From positions 1-64,000 of the forward strand of contig CAZCAC010000015.1 of assembly GCA_964496575.1 (NCBI GenBank): 64,000 nt of DNA, in the 5' to 3' direction. Under the pieces are notes generated by a model. That model was given only the letters and a program-made list of their open reading frames with translations, made no database searches and was not told the origin of the DNA. Numbering within the stretch: position 1 is the first letter of the stretch; each line of letters begins with the position of its first letter. Both the position numbers and the translations under genes were made by a program. This DNA is from CAZCAC01 sp964496575. Its GTDB lineage: Bacteria > Planctomycetota > UBA1135 > GCA-002686595. Shown here one piece after another: positions 1 through 9,300 of this stretch.

Positions 1-53
1 TTCTGGAGCATCATAGCTCCAATCTGGGTGTCCACCAAATCGGGGGAAGATCA
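1..53 (-). mobile_element. Terminal inverted repeat and 5' end of an IS3-family-like insertion sequence (partial)
   Basis: Read on the minus strand, these bases start with TGATCTTCCCC and continue with GGTGGACACC, the layout I associate with IS3-family terminal repeats (TGA...CCCC...GGTGGACA). A possible short leader and two ATG codons follow, where an orfA would start. The element's first three bases supply the TGA that ends the interrupted phosphorylase gene. The rest of the element, including any transposase and the distal repeat, lies outside the window. The family assignment rests on the terminal motif alone. Confidence 0.6.
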
Positions 54-2069
54 CTCGGTCTCCAGCACCGTGTACAGAGACTCCGCGTCGAGGCGGTCCG
101 TGACCGAGTCGTCGACGTGGCACTCGCCGTCCCCGATCGCAAAACCGTTGCTGCCGTCGTACGCCTCCGCCCACCAGCCGTCGAGGACCGAGAGGTTGAG
201 CACCCCGTTCAGCACCGCCTTCTGGCCGCTGGTTCCCGACGCCTCGAAGGGACGCCGCGGCGTGTTGAGCCAGACGTCCACTCCCTGGACGAGGTGGCGA
301 CACACGCGGATGTCGTAGTTCTCGACGAAGGCGATTCTCCCGGCGAAGCGCCGATCGTTGCACAGCCGGTGGACCTCCCGGATCAGCTCCTTCCCCGGCT
401 CGTCCGCCGGGTGCGCCTTGCCGGCGAATACCAGCTGGATCGGGCGCTTGGGGTCGTTCACCAACCTCGCCAGACGATCCAGGTCGGAGAGGATCAGGTT
501 CGCCCGCTTGTACGTCGCAAACCGCCGCGCGAAACCGATGGTCAGGATGTTCGGATCGAGCACGCTGCAAGCGATCCTGATCTTCCGCACGTCGTCGCCC
601 CTCCGCCGGCACTGTCGCTCGACCCGCCGGCGCACGAAGGCGACGAGGGTGCTCTTGAGCGCGTTGTGCGTCTCCCACAGCTCGCCGGGGTCGATGTCGT
701 GAATGGAATGCCAGACCTCCGGCTCCCCCAGCCGGGCGCCCCATCGCGTGGGGAAGTGGCGGTCGTAGAGCTGCTGCATCTGGTCGGCCAGCCAGCTGTC
801 CACGTGCACGCCGTTGGTGATGTGGCCGATGGGGACCTCGTCCGCGCTCCTCGCGGGCCAGAGACACGACCACATCCGCCGGCTGACCATCCCGTGCAGC
901 GCGCTGACCGCATTCGCGCGGTAGGAGCCCTTCAATCCGAACACCGTCATGCAGAACGGCTCGCCGCCATGACCCGGATCGACGCGCCCCAGGGACAGGA
1001 GGTGATCGGTGTCGATCCCCAGCTCGTCGCGCAGCGGCCCGAGGTGCTCCTCGATCAACCCGGGATCGAAGCGGTCGTGGCCCGCCTCGACCGGAGTGTG
1101 GGTGGTGAAGACGGTCTTGCGGGCGATGCGGCGGAACGCCGAATCGAAATCCTCGCCGTACTTCCTCATGCGCAAGCGCGCCGCCTCCAGCACCGCGAAG
1201 CTGCAGTGTCCCTCGTTCAGGTGATAGACGCCCGGACGGATCCCGAGCACCTCCAGCGCCCGCACGCCGCCCACCCCGGCGACCAGCTCCTGGCGGATCC
1301 GGGTCCGGTGGTCGCCGCCGTACAGGCGGTCGGTCAGGTCGCGATCCTCCGCGGAGTTGCCCTCGACGTTGCAGTCGAGCAGGTACAGCTGGATCCGGCC
1401 GACGTGCACGAGCCACACCTTGGCCAGGAGCCGGCCCTCGCGAGTCTCGATCGCCACGGTGACCGGGCGGCCGTCCGGGCCGCGCGCCGGCTCCATCGGG
1501 AGGTCGCCGACCCGGGTGTCCAGGTAGTCCTCCTGCTGCCAACCCGTCTCGTCGAGGTACTGCTTGAAGTACCCCTGGCTGTAGAACAACCCGACGGCGA
1601 CGAGCGGAACGCCCAGGCCGCTGGCGCTCTTGACGTGGTCCCCGGAGAGCACTCCCAGACCGCCGGAGTAGATCGGCAGGGACTCGTGCACGCCGAACTC
1701 GAGGGAGAAATACGCCACCGGCCGAGAGCCGAGCACTCCCGTGTGGGTCCTTCTCCAGAGCGGCTTCTCCGTCACGTACTGCTGGAGCCGCCGGTAGGCG
1801 TGGTTGATGCGTCCGTGAAGCACCAGCTTCGCGGCCCGCGTCTCCAGCCGCTCGGGCGTGAACTGTTTCAGCAGCGCGATGGGGTTGTGGTCGAGGCGCC
1901 GCCAGTTCTCAGGATCCAGGTCCCGGAAGATGGCGATGACGTCGTGGTGCCAGCTCCACCAGAGGTTGTTCGCCAGCGCCCGACAGCGCTCGTGCAAGGA
2001 GCGCGCCGTGAAGCCGATCGCGGCGGCCACTTCCGCCCTGCCGCTGTATCCCGTCTCTTCCAGGTCCAT
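51..2069 (-). CDS. glgP: Alpha-glucan (glycogen/starch) phosphorylase, 3'-truncated by an insertion sequence
   Basis: This family splits glucose-1-phosphate from alpha-1,4-glucans with inorganic phosphate, using pyridoxal phosphate. The N terminus is the helical region (DUF3417) of short bacterial phosphorylases, with LANNLWWSWH near residue 35. GGLGVLSGDHVKSAS, the glucan-phosphorylase motif HLNEGHCSFA and the PLP-site region EASGTSGQKA near residue 615 are all present. The start is ATG with GAGGAGG seven bases upstream. The frame ends at residue 672, whereas relatives run to roughly 830-860, so the C-terminal part of the catalytic domain is missing. The stop codon is the first three bases of an IS3-like terminus. 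The product is probably inactive or unstable, though the PLP lysine region is retained. Confidence 0.88.
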   Translation of the reverse strand: MDLEETGYSGRAEVAAAIGFTARSLHERCRALANNLWWSWHHDVIAIFRDLDPENWRRLDHNPIALLKQFTPERLETRAAKLVLHGRINHAYRRLQQYVTEKPLWRRTHTGVLGSRPVAYFSLEFGVHESLPIYSGGLGVLSGDHVKSASGLGVPLVAVGLFYSQGYFKQYLDETGWQQEDYLDTRVGDLPMEPARGPDGRPVTVAIETREGRLLAKVWLVHVGRIQLYLLDCNVEGNSAEDRDLTDRLYGGDHRTRIRQELVAGVGGVRALEVLGIRPGVYHLNEGHCSFAVLEAARLRMRKYGEDFDSAFRRIARKTVFTTHTPVEAGHDRFDPGLIEEHLGPLRDELGIDTDHLLSLGRVDPGHGGEPFCMTVFGLKGSYRANAVSALHGMVSRRMWSCLWPARSADEVPIGHITNGVHVDSWLADQMQQLYDRHFPTRWGARLGEPEVWHSIHDIDPGELWETHNALKSTLVAFVRRRVERQCRRRGDDVRKIRIACSVLDPNILTIGFARRFATYKRANLILSDLDRLARLVNDPKRPIQLVFAGKAHPADEPGKELIREVHRLCNDRRFAGRIAFVENYDIRVCRHLVQGVDVWLNTPRRPFEASGTSGQKAVLNGVLNLSVLDGWWAEAYDGSNGFAIGDGECHVDDSVTDRLDAESLYTVLETE

Positions 2070-2100
2070 GTCCGCCTCCTCGTGGTCGGCCCACCTCCCT

Positions 2101-2122
2101 CCGGTCCGATGATACGGACCGG
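2101..2122. promoter_or_regulatory. Perfect 8-bp inverted repeat upstream of the phosphorylase gene, candidate operator
   Basis: Arms CCGGTCCG and CGGACCGG flank a 6-base centre that reads TATCAT on the minus strand, resembling a -10 box, 32 bases upstream of the phosphorylase ATG. A dyad centred on a possible -10 element suits a repressor site, but it could equally be a leader hairpin. No regulator gene is adjacent. The rest of the 2070-2440 divergent interval shows only the SD of each flanking gene. Confidence 0.35.
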
Positions 2123-2440
2123 GCGCGGCTCCGTCTCTCCCTCCGGAATCCGGGGCCGAGCGACCGGCGACGGCTGGGGGGGCACCTCGTGCAAGCGGGT
2201 TGCAGGACGCCCTCGTGTCGCGAGCCAGGTGACCCTCGCCAGCCGCCTGAAATCCCGAGAGACGCTCCCGATACGCGATTTCAACACGGAGCAGGGCGTT
2301 TCTGCGCCCATTCCCGGGTCACTGACCAACGGGCCGGGGTACAATTGCCCGATCGGATCTCGGCGCGGCGTTCGCGGCGAGAGCTAGGAGATTTGACTAT
2401 TCCCCCCAGGGGTTGCGGAGCCCCTGACGCAGGAGACAAC

Positions 2441-3901
2441 ATGAAAAAACTACTGATGATCGCCGCCTGCCTCGGCCTGGTCAACCTGGCCTCGGCGCAG
2501 CTGGCTCTCGAGGACTTCGATGGTGGCACCTGGCCCCCCACGGGCTGGGCCGTCGTCGACAACATCGGCAATGGCTACAGCTGGGACACCAGCTCCGTCT
2601 TCTCCCACGGCAATGAAGCCGGGACGGGCGAGTGCGCGGCGATCGACAGCGACAACTACGGCAGCGTCGACATCGACGGGGAGCTGATCACGCCCTCGTT
2701 CGACATCCCGGTCACAGGTCTCTGGCTGCAATTCGATCACTTCTTCAACCAGTTCGGCAGCGAGCTCGGCGATGTCGATCTCAGCATCGGTGGCGGCGCT
2801 TGGATGAACCTGGCGCAGTACGTCGACGACAACGAGGGCTCCGTGGGGATCAACCTCTCCGCCTACGCCGGGTCGACGGACTGCCAGGTCCGGTTCCACT
2901 ACTACCTGGCCAACTACGACTGGTACTGGCATGTCGATAACGTCAAGGTGGAGTCTGCACCTCCGCCCCCGGTCAACATCTGGTTCGAGGACTTCGACAG
3001 TGGTACCTGGCCGCCCGTGGGCTGGGCCGTCGTCGACAACATCGGCAACGGGGACGTCTGGGACACCAGCTCGGTCTTCGGCCGCGGCAACCAGGCCGGG
3101 TTCGGCGAGTGCGCTGCGATCGACAGTGACTTCTACGGTATCGGCCGCACCCAGGACAGCGAGCTGATCACCCCCTCCTTCCCCGTGAACAACCTCGGGA
3201 CGGAGTTCGGGTTCGACCACTACTTCGACTGGCTCGGCCCGGAATTCGCCGACGTCGACATCAGCGTCGGTGGTGGAGCCTGGACCAACGTGCTGCAGTA
3301 CGTCGCCGACACCGAGGGTTACGCGTCCGTCGACCTCGATCCCTACGTCGGCATGAACGTGGAGCTCCGTTTCCGCTACCACACCGCCGAGTGGGAGTGG
3401 TACTGGCACGTCGACAACGCGGGTCAGTTCCCGCACAGCAGCACGGGCACGGGTACGCCCTACTGCTTCGGTGACGGCTCCGGGGACCCGTGTCCCTGTG
3501 GCAACACCGGCGGAACCGGTGAGGGTTGCGCGAACTCCACCGGAGTCGGCGGCCTCCTCGTCGGCCACGGCTCCCTCAGCGTCGCCGCCGACGACCTCGG
3601 CTTCGACGGTTCGGGCCTCCTGCCCGGCCAGGGCGCGCTCCTGTTCGTCGCCAACAACCAGCTCACTGGCCTGACCTTCGGTGATGGCCTGCGCTGCGCG
3701 GGCGGCGCGCTGATCCGCCTCGGCGTCAAGGTTCCGAGCGCTACCGGCGAGGCCACCTGGGGGCCCGGGCTCGGCGTCAAGGGCGGCTGGGCCGCGGGCG
3801 ACATCCGCAACTTCCAGCTGTGGTACCGCGATCCGGTGGGCAGCCCCTGTGCCTTCGAGTTCAACACCTCGAACGCCGTCAACGTGATCTTCGAGCTGTA
3901 G
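2441..3901 (+). CDS. Secreted protein with two choice-of-anchor J domains and a planctomycete-type C-terminal module
   Basis: The protein has 486 residues. The ATG at 2441 is chosen because AGGAGA lies just upstream and a clear signal peptide follows (MKKLLMIAACLG...ASA, about 19 residues). Two similar domains, residues about 24-170 and 183-328, each open with E-D-F-D-x-G-T-W-P-P-x-G-W and end with W-Y-W-H-V-D-N. This is the choice-of-anchor J / cleaved-adhesin beta-sandwich type, usually carbohydrate-binding or adhesive. A proline-rich linker joins them, and the duplication is still obvious in the DNA. From residue 340 comes the Cys/Gly-rich module CFGDGSG...CPCGNTGG...GCANS, known from many planctomycete exported proteins and of unknown role. 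The protein is probably surface-exposed; its ligand is unknown. Confidence 0.8.
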   Translation: MKKLLMIAACLGLVNLASAQLALEDFDGGTWPPTGWAVVDNIGNGYSWDTSSVFSHGNEAGTGECAAIDSDNYGSVDIDGELITPSFDIPVTGLWLQFDHFFNQFGSELGDVDLSIGGGAWMNLAQYVDDNEGSVGINLSAYAGSTDCQVRFHYYLANYDWYWHVDNVKVESAPPPPVNIWFEDFDSGTWPPVGWAVVDNIGNGDVWDTSSVFGRGNQAGFGECAAIDSDFYGIGRTQDSELITPSFPVNNLGTEFGFDHYFDWLGPEFADVDISVGGGAWTNVLQYVADTEGYASVDLDPYVGMNVELRFRYHTAEWEWYWHVDNAGQFPHSSTGTGTPYCFGDGSGDPCPCGNTGGTGEGCANSTGVGGLLVGHGSLSVAADDLGFDGSGLLPGQGALLFVANNQLTGLTFGDGLRCAGGALIRLGVKVPSATGEATWGPGLGVKGGWAAGDIRNFQLWYRDPVGSPCAFEFNTSNAVNVIFEL

Positions 3902-3936
3902 CGCATCGCGCTCGCCAGTAGCGAGGTCGCACTTCA

Positions 3937-3974
3937 CCCCGCGCTCGGAGCCTCCACCGGCTTCGGGCGCGGGG
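3937..3974 (+). terminator. Strong hairpin, probable terminator of the choice-of-anchor J gene
   Basis: A 16-base-pair stem (two G-U pairs) begins CCCCGCGC, closes GCGCGGGG and has a six-base loop. It lies 36 bases after the stop codon and is followed by TCTTGG, so the U-tract is weak. The remaining bases up to 4235 hold no credible gene; they must contain the promoter of the next gene, which I cannot define. Confidence 0.6.
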
Positions 3975-4235
3975 TCTTGGTACCGCGGCTGTCGGCTCCG
4001 GGTTCCGCTCCGCGCCTGGCGGGTCTCGCACCGATCGTGGCTGGCCGTGCGCGATCGCCGCCAGCTGGCCTGGCGGGCAATCGGGTTACGGCGCCGAAAC
4101 GCCGAGGATGGCCCGAGCCGTCGAAAAGGGGCTTCGAGGCCCGCGGAGCGCTTTCGTCGCGCTGGCACGCTGGTTGTTACCGAAAGGCGCTACGCCTGTG
4201 GGTCGGGCACAAACCAGCAACGCGAGGACGCGATC

Positions 4236-6320
4236 ATGAAGAAGATGCTCTTGCTGGGCGCCCTGCTCACCGCGGGTGCCCTTTCGTTCCCGGAGATCGG
4301 CCACGGTCACGGCGGGACCTATCCCGGGCCGGGAGACACCGTTCCTCCCCCCAGCGGCGGAGGACCCGGCAGCGGGGGCGCGCCCCCCACGCCCGGCCCC
4401 GCTCCGCCGCCCGCCCCCGGCCCGAGTGGGGGGAACACCGGCGGCGGCGCCATCACCGGAGCGCCGGGGGGCGGGGGACCGGCCCGCACCGGCGGACCCC
4501 AGATCGGCACCGACCTCACCACCTGGGAGTTCTGGTGGGTCTTCAACAAGGCGCCCTACCTGAACCTCCGAGCCGCGATCCACACACCCGCGACCTCCAC
4601 CGGCGACGACGCCTTCTTCCTCGGCTTCGGCCAGACGATCGGGCCCGAGGAGACGCTCGCGCCCACCGACGCTCAGATCCGTGACCGGATCGTCCCCGCT
4701 CTCCTGCGCGCGCTGGAGACGGAGAGTGACAACGACATCGTCACCGCGTGCCTGATCGCACTTGCGCGGATCGGCGACGAGCGGGAGGAGAATGGCGTCT
4801 CCGAGTTCGAGACGGTCATTCGCGACTACCTCTCCGACCCCGTGCTGGAGATCGCCGAGACCGCGGCGATCGCCCTGGGGATCCTCGGCAACCCGGCCTC
4901 GATTCAGACGCTGGAGGAGCTCTTCCTCGACACGCCGGCGGGCCGAAAGCTGGTCCGCCGCGAGAACGGCATCCCCGTCCGGATCAGGACCTTCGCCGCC
5001 TACGGGCTGGGACTGATCGGTGCGCGGACCGAGAAGATAGAGTATCGCCGCCGCATCCTCGAGGACCTGTACGGGGTCGTCGAGGGAGGACGGGGAAGTA
5101 CCCGTGACCTCCAGGTCGCGGCACTGATCGCCTCCGGCCTCGTCCCGCTCGAGCCGGGGCACTACACCGACGAGGTCGCTCCGGTGCACCTCGCCGGCGC
5201 TCCGCCCCGGGACCTCGAGACGCAGGTCCTGTGGCTGCTCGACTTCTTCGAGAGCAAGGACTCCGACCGGGCTCCGTTCCTGGTCCAGGCTCACGTTCCG
5301 CGCGCCGTGGCGCAGCTGCTCGGCGACCTGGACGGGCGCGTGGTGAAGCGCGCCTGGAAGTCGTTCGTCACCCCGCTCACGCGTCGTGGTTCGAAGGGGC
5401 GCAGCGTGCTGCGCCAGTCCTGCGCGCTGGCCCTCGGCCAGATCGGGGACCTCGACCAGGACGAGAAGGACGTGGCGATTCGCGCCGCGCTGATGAAGGG
5501 AGTCGAGGACTCCGACCAGCCGGTGAAGAACTTCAGCCTGATCGCGCTCGCCCAGCTGGCCGAGCGCCCGGGTGAGGGCGATGAGCCGGACTCAGGCCTC
5601 GCCGACGTGCGCGGCTTCCTGATGCGGCAGCTGGTCCGCGGACGCTCCGGCGGCCGCGCGTGGGCGGGCCTGGCGCTGGGCGTCGTCGAGCGCAAGCGCC
5701 TCGACCGCGGGGGGACCCCCTCCGCCGACTCGCTGAAGGCGATTCGCGAGAGCCTCCGGGACGAGACCTCGCCTCGTGAAGTGGGGGCCTACGCCATCGC
5801 CCTGGGGATCGCCGGAGATCTCGAGTCGCAGACGCTCATGCAGGAGAAGCTCCGACGTCTGAGCGACGATACCGCCCGCGGCCATCTGGCCGTCGGGTTG
5901 GGCCTGATGAAGTCGATCGACTCGATCGTGCAGATCGAGAAGATCGTGAAGAGCTCCAAGTACCGCGCGGACCTCCTGCGCGAGTCGGCGATCGCCCTGG
6001 GCCTGCTCGGGGACAAGAACGCGACGACGACCCTGGCCGTGATGCTCGCGGACGAGGCCAAGACCCTCTCGACCCAGGCGGCGCTGGCCACCGCGCTCGG
6101 ATTCATCGGCGACCGGAGCTCGGTCGAACCGCTGGCGGAGATGCTCGAACGACAGGAGCTGACTCCGAAGGCCCGGGCCTTCGCCGCCGTGGCGCTCGGA
6201 CTGGTGGCGGACAAGGAAATGCTGCCCTGGAACAGCAAGATCTCCGTCGACATCAACTACCTGGCGAATACGGTCACCTTGACCGGCAACAACGGAACCG
6301 GCGTGCTCGATCTGCTCTGA
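4236..6320 (+). CDS. Secreted HEAT-repeat protein with a Pro/Gly-rich N-terminal linker
   Basis: The protein has 694 residues. The ATG at 4236 follows GAGGACG and begins a signal peptide (MKKMLLLGALLTAGALS). Residues about 25-95 are a low-complexity Pro/Gly stretch, probably an extended tether or wall-spanning spacer. From about residue 130 to the end the sequence is repeated alpha-helical pairs with A-x-A-L-G-x-I/L-G-D motifs, typical of HEAT repeats, which are binding scaffolds rather than enzymes. No catalytic motif is visible. It stands alone between two hairpins, converging on the operon at 14175-6383. Its partner is unknown. Confidence 0.78.
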   Translation: MKKMLLLGALLTAGALSFPEIGHGHGGTYPGPGDTVPPPSGGGPGSGGAPPTPGPAPPPAPGPSGGNTGGGAITGAPGGGGPARTGGPQIGTDLTTWEFWWVFNKAPYLNLRAAIHTPATSTGDDAFFLGFGQTIGPEETLAPTDAQIRDRIVPALLRALETESDNDIVTACLIALARIGDEREENGVSEFETVIRDYLSDPVLEIAETAAIALGILGNPASIQTLEELFLDTPAGRKLVRRENGIPVRIRTFAAYGLGLIGARTEKIEYRRRILEDLYGVVEGGRGSTRDLQVAALIASGLVPLEPGHYTDEVAPVHLAGAPPRDLETQVLWLLDFFESKDSDRAPFLVQAHVPRAVAQLLGDLDGRVVKRAWKSFVTPLTRRGSKGRSVLRQSCALALGQIGDLDQDEKDVAIRAALMKGVEDSDQPVKNFSLIALAQLAERPGEGDEPDSGLADVRGFLMRQLVRGRSGGRAWAGLALGVVERKRLDRGGTPSADSLKAIRESLRDETSPREVGAYAIALGIAGDLESQTLMQEKLRRLSDDTARGHLAVGLGLMKSIDSIVQIEKIVKSSKYRADLLRESAIALGLLGDKNATTTLAVMLADEAKTLSTQAALATALGFIGDRSSVEPLAEMLERQELTPKARAFAAVALGLVADKEMLPWNSKISVDINYLANTVTLTGNNGTGVLDLL

Positions 6321-6345
6321 TCGTACCCTCGCGACCGTAGCGCGC

Positions 6346-6378
6346 GGCCGGCTCTCCGATCGACTCGGAGGGCCGGCC
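6346..6378. terminator. Bidirectional hairpin between convergent genes
   Basis: A 14-base-pair stem opens GGCCGGC and closes GCCGGCC, with one G-U pair and a five-base loop. It sits 25 bases after the HEAT gene stop and 5 bases from the stop of the minus-strand operon, so it can serve both directions. There is no clear U-tract on either side. Confidence 0.6.
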
Positions 6379-6382
6379 GACT

Positions 6383-9300
6383 TCACCGCGTCTCGCCGGC
6401 GGACACCGGCCGGAACGCGGCGGAGGTCTGGATCGGATCGCTGCAGGAACAACCCGAGCTGCCCTCGGGGCAGAGGAGCAGTCCGCCGGCGGGGATCATG
6501 CCGATCCAGCAGGAGGAGCGCATCCCGAGCCAGTCGTGGCGCACGCCGGTGTGCACGTTCCACATCCCGTGGGAGTAGTCGCGGAAGAAGATCGCGTTCG
6601 CGGACGCGGAGAGGGTGCCGCACCCCCGGCGAGTGGGCAGGTCCTCGCGCAGGATCTTCCCGCTGGAGAGCTGAATGGTCTTCAGGTCGATCACCACCTG
6701 GTCGGCGAGCAACACCGGGTGCTGGAGCGCTCCACCGTGGTGATCGCGGTAGAAGGGCTGCCGATGCTCCCACAGCGGCTCGCCGCCCTGCGCATCGAAG
6801 GCGAAGAGGTGATAGCCGTCGGACGCGCCGCTCGCCAGCAACACCTCATCGGTCGCCTGGAGGTACATCATCCGGCTCAGCGAAGTGAAGTCGAAGACCC
6901 GCTCCCAGAGCTTCTCGCCGGTCGTGAGTTCGAGCGCGACGAGGTACTGATCCGCGCCCGTCTGGGCGGTGAGGCGGCCGGTGCGCCGGCTCTCGTCGTG
7001 CGGCGCGCGATCCTCGACGAAGTAGACGTGGCCTCCCGCGATCGCCATGGTCGAGTTCACGATCGGTGAGCCCCGGTACGACCAGCGCTGCTCCGCACTG
7101 GCCGGGTCGAGGGCGAAGAGGGCCTCCGAGAGCACCGCTCGCACCTCCCCGGCCCCGGTGCCGTCGTACCACTCTCCTTCCGCGCCGCGATACGGCGCGG
7201 TCGACAGGACCGCGCTGCCGAGCAGGAGGTCGTCAACGCGGGCCAGGTAGCCCCAATGGAGCTCCCCGCCCGTACCGCCCGGGTCCGGCAGGGAGAGGAT
7301 CCGGGTCCGCTCGCCGCTCTGCCCGTCGATCCGCCAGCAGCGGTCACGGATCGCGACGAAGAGGGACTCGGCGTCCGCCACCATGTTGCTGCAGTCGCGC
7401 GGGAGGTTGGCGCGACGTAGATCGGGAATCTCCAGCGTCCAGAGGATCGTGCCGTTGTACGCGTCGAGCCCGAAGAGGCGTCGGTCCCCCTGGATGTACA
7501 GCCGGCCGCCGGCATAGAGCGGCGCCGGGTTGCGCGCGCCGCGGTCGAGCATCGGCCGGGGACCGGGGCGGCCGAACCACTGGACGGTCAGGTCGCCCGC
7601 CAGGGTCGAATCCCCGCTCGAGGCGGTGCTCCCGGGATCGGCGTACTGGTGGCTCCACTCGCCGACCCCTTCGAGAGGCGCGCGCGTCTCCACGACCCAG
7701 TGGAGCGCTCCGCCGTCGAAGCGGCTCGTCACGATCCCCTCGGTGGGGACGCACCAGCGCTCGAGGTCGTCCCCGTCCTGAAAGCGACCCCGCGCCTTGC
7801 GCGGCGCGCCGAAGATCGCCACCCCGCCCTCGGGGCGCAGGAGGCGCGCGACCTCCTCGTGGGAGTGGAGCGGCCGGCGACCTCGGAGCAGGCCGTCGGA
7901 GACGATCAGGTTGGCGAACCAGTCGCCGTAGGGGAGCTCGCCTCCAGGGTCCTCGTGCACGCTGACGCGCACGCCGTACAGCCCCGCTTCGAGCAGCGCC
8001 TCTCGCGCCGCGGCCCGGCGTTTCGGGTCGGCCTCCACGGCGACGATCTTCAGCTCCGAGCGGCGAGCCAGCTCCGCGGCGAGGCGGCCGTCGCCGGCGT
8101 CGAGCACCAGGCACCAGCCCCGGTTCACCGGACAGCGGGAGAGGATCTCCTCGGCCGCCTCGGTGTACAGCGCGCCGAGCTCGTCGTCAGGAGGGGCCGG
8201 AGCGCTCGAGCCGGTGAGCGGGTCCGGCTCGTAGTCGAAGGCGGTGTCCAGGACGAAGCTCCGGGAAGCGAAGTGCCGGCCGTCCGCCAGCTCGGCCAGC
8301 ACCCGCCAGAAGTGCACCGACGAGGGCGCGAGATCGGTGAGGGTCACCGTGTGCTCACGTCCTTTTCCCTCACTCTCGAAGCGCTTCACCGCCTCACCGG
8401 GGCGCGAGAGCTCGATACCGGCGCGGGTCACCTCCGCGGTGCCGAAGGAGATCTCCGCGGTGCCGTCGCCCCGGAAGCGGCAGTACGGCCCGAGCTCGAG
8501 CTCGAGCGGCTCGGGGAAGACCGCGCGCTTCTCCGCGAAGCGCTCGCGCACCTCGTCCTCGGTCAGGGCGCCGTCGAACAGGCGCAGCTCGTGCAGCCGG
8601 CCGGTGAAGGCGTGGCGCGCGGTGCGCTCCTCGAACACGCCCAGGACGATGTCGCCGGGGAGCGCGCCCAGCGAACTGCCCGCCTCGCGCGAGTACCCGA
8701 CCGGCTCCCCGTCGACGAAGAGGCGCGTCAGTCCGCCGTCGAAGCTGCCGACGACGTGGTACCAGCGAAACGGCTCGTAGCTCGCGCTCGAAGACGTCCA
8801 GCCGAGCGAGTCCTCGCCCTCCGGGCGCACGCCGAAGCGGAAGCGCCCGCCGCCGCACCCCAGCACCCAGGTCGAGGGATGTCCGCTCGCGGCAGCGGCG
8901 CCCGCGGTGCGGGGAACCTCGACCATCAGCGTCGCCTCGACGGTGAACGCCCCGTCCGGGGGATCGAGCTCGATCCGCGTGGGGGGCGACGCCGTACCGC
9001 CGAAGAGGCGCAGCGCCGGCGGACCGGGACCTCCGTCCAGGGTCTCGGGACTCCAGCGCAGGAGCTCCACCGGATCCTCGCGGGTCCGCGGGGGCGGAAG
9101 CGTCGCGCGCAGCGCGTCGTGCCGCCGGGCGAGCTCCTCCTCGGGGACTGCGCGACCCCACACCTTGATCTCGCCGATCAACCCCGACATCGGGTAGTTC
9201 TCGTCGTCGTCCTGGTAGGCGCCCACGACGTACACCGCTCGTCGCGGGTAGAGGATCGCGCCACTCTGGGCGGTGGACTCCGCCTCGAGCCGACCGTCGA

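Noticed and set aside
2340..2345. TACAAT as a -10 box for the gene at 2441
   Set aside because: No -35 element at 16-18 bases upstream; plausible but not supportable.
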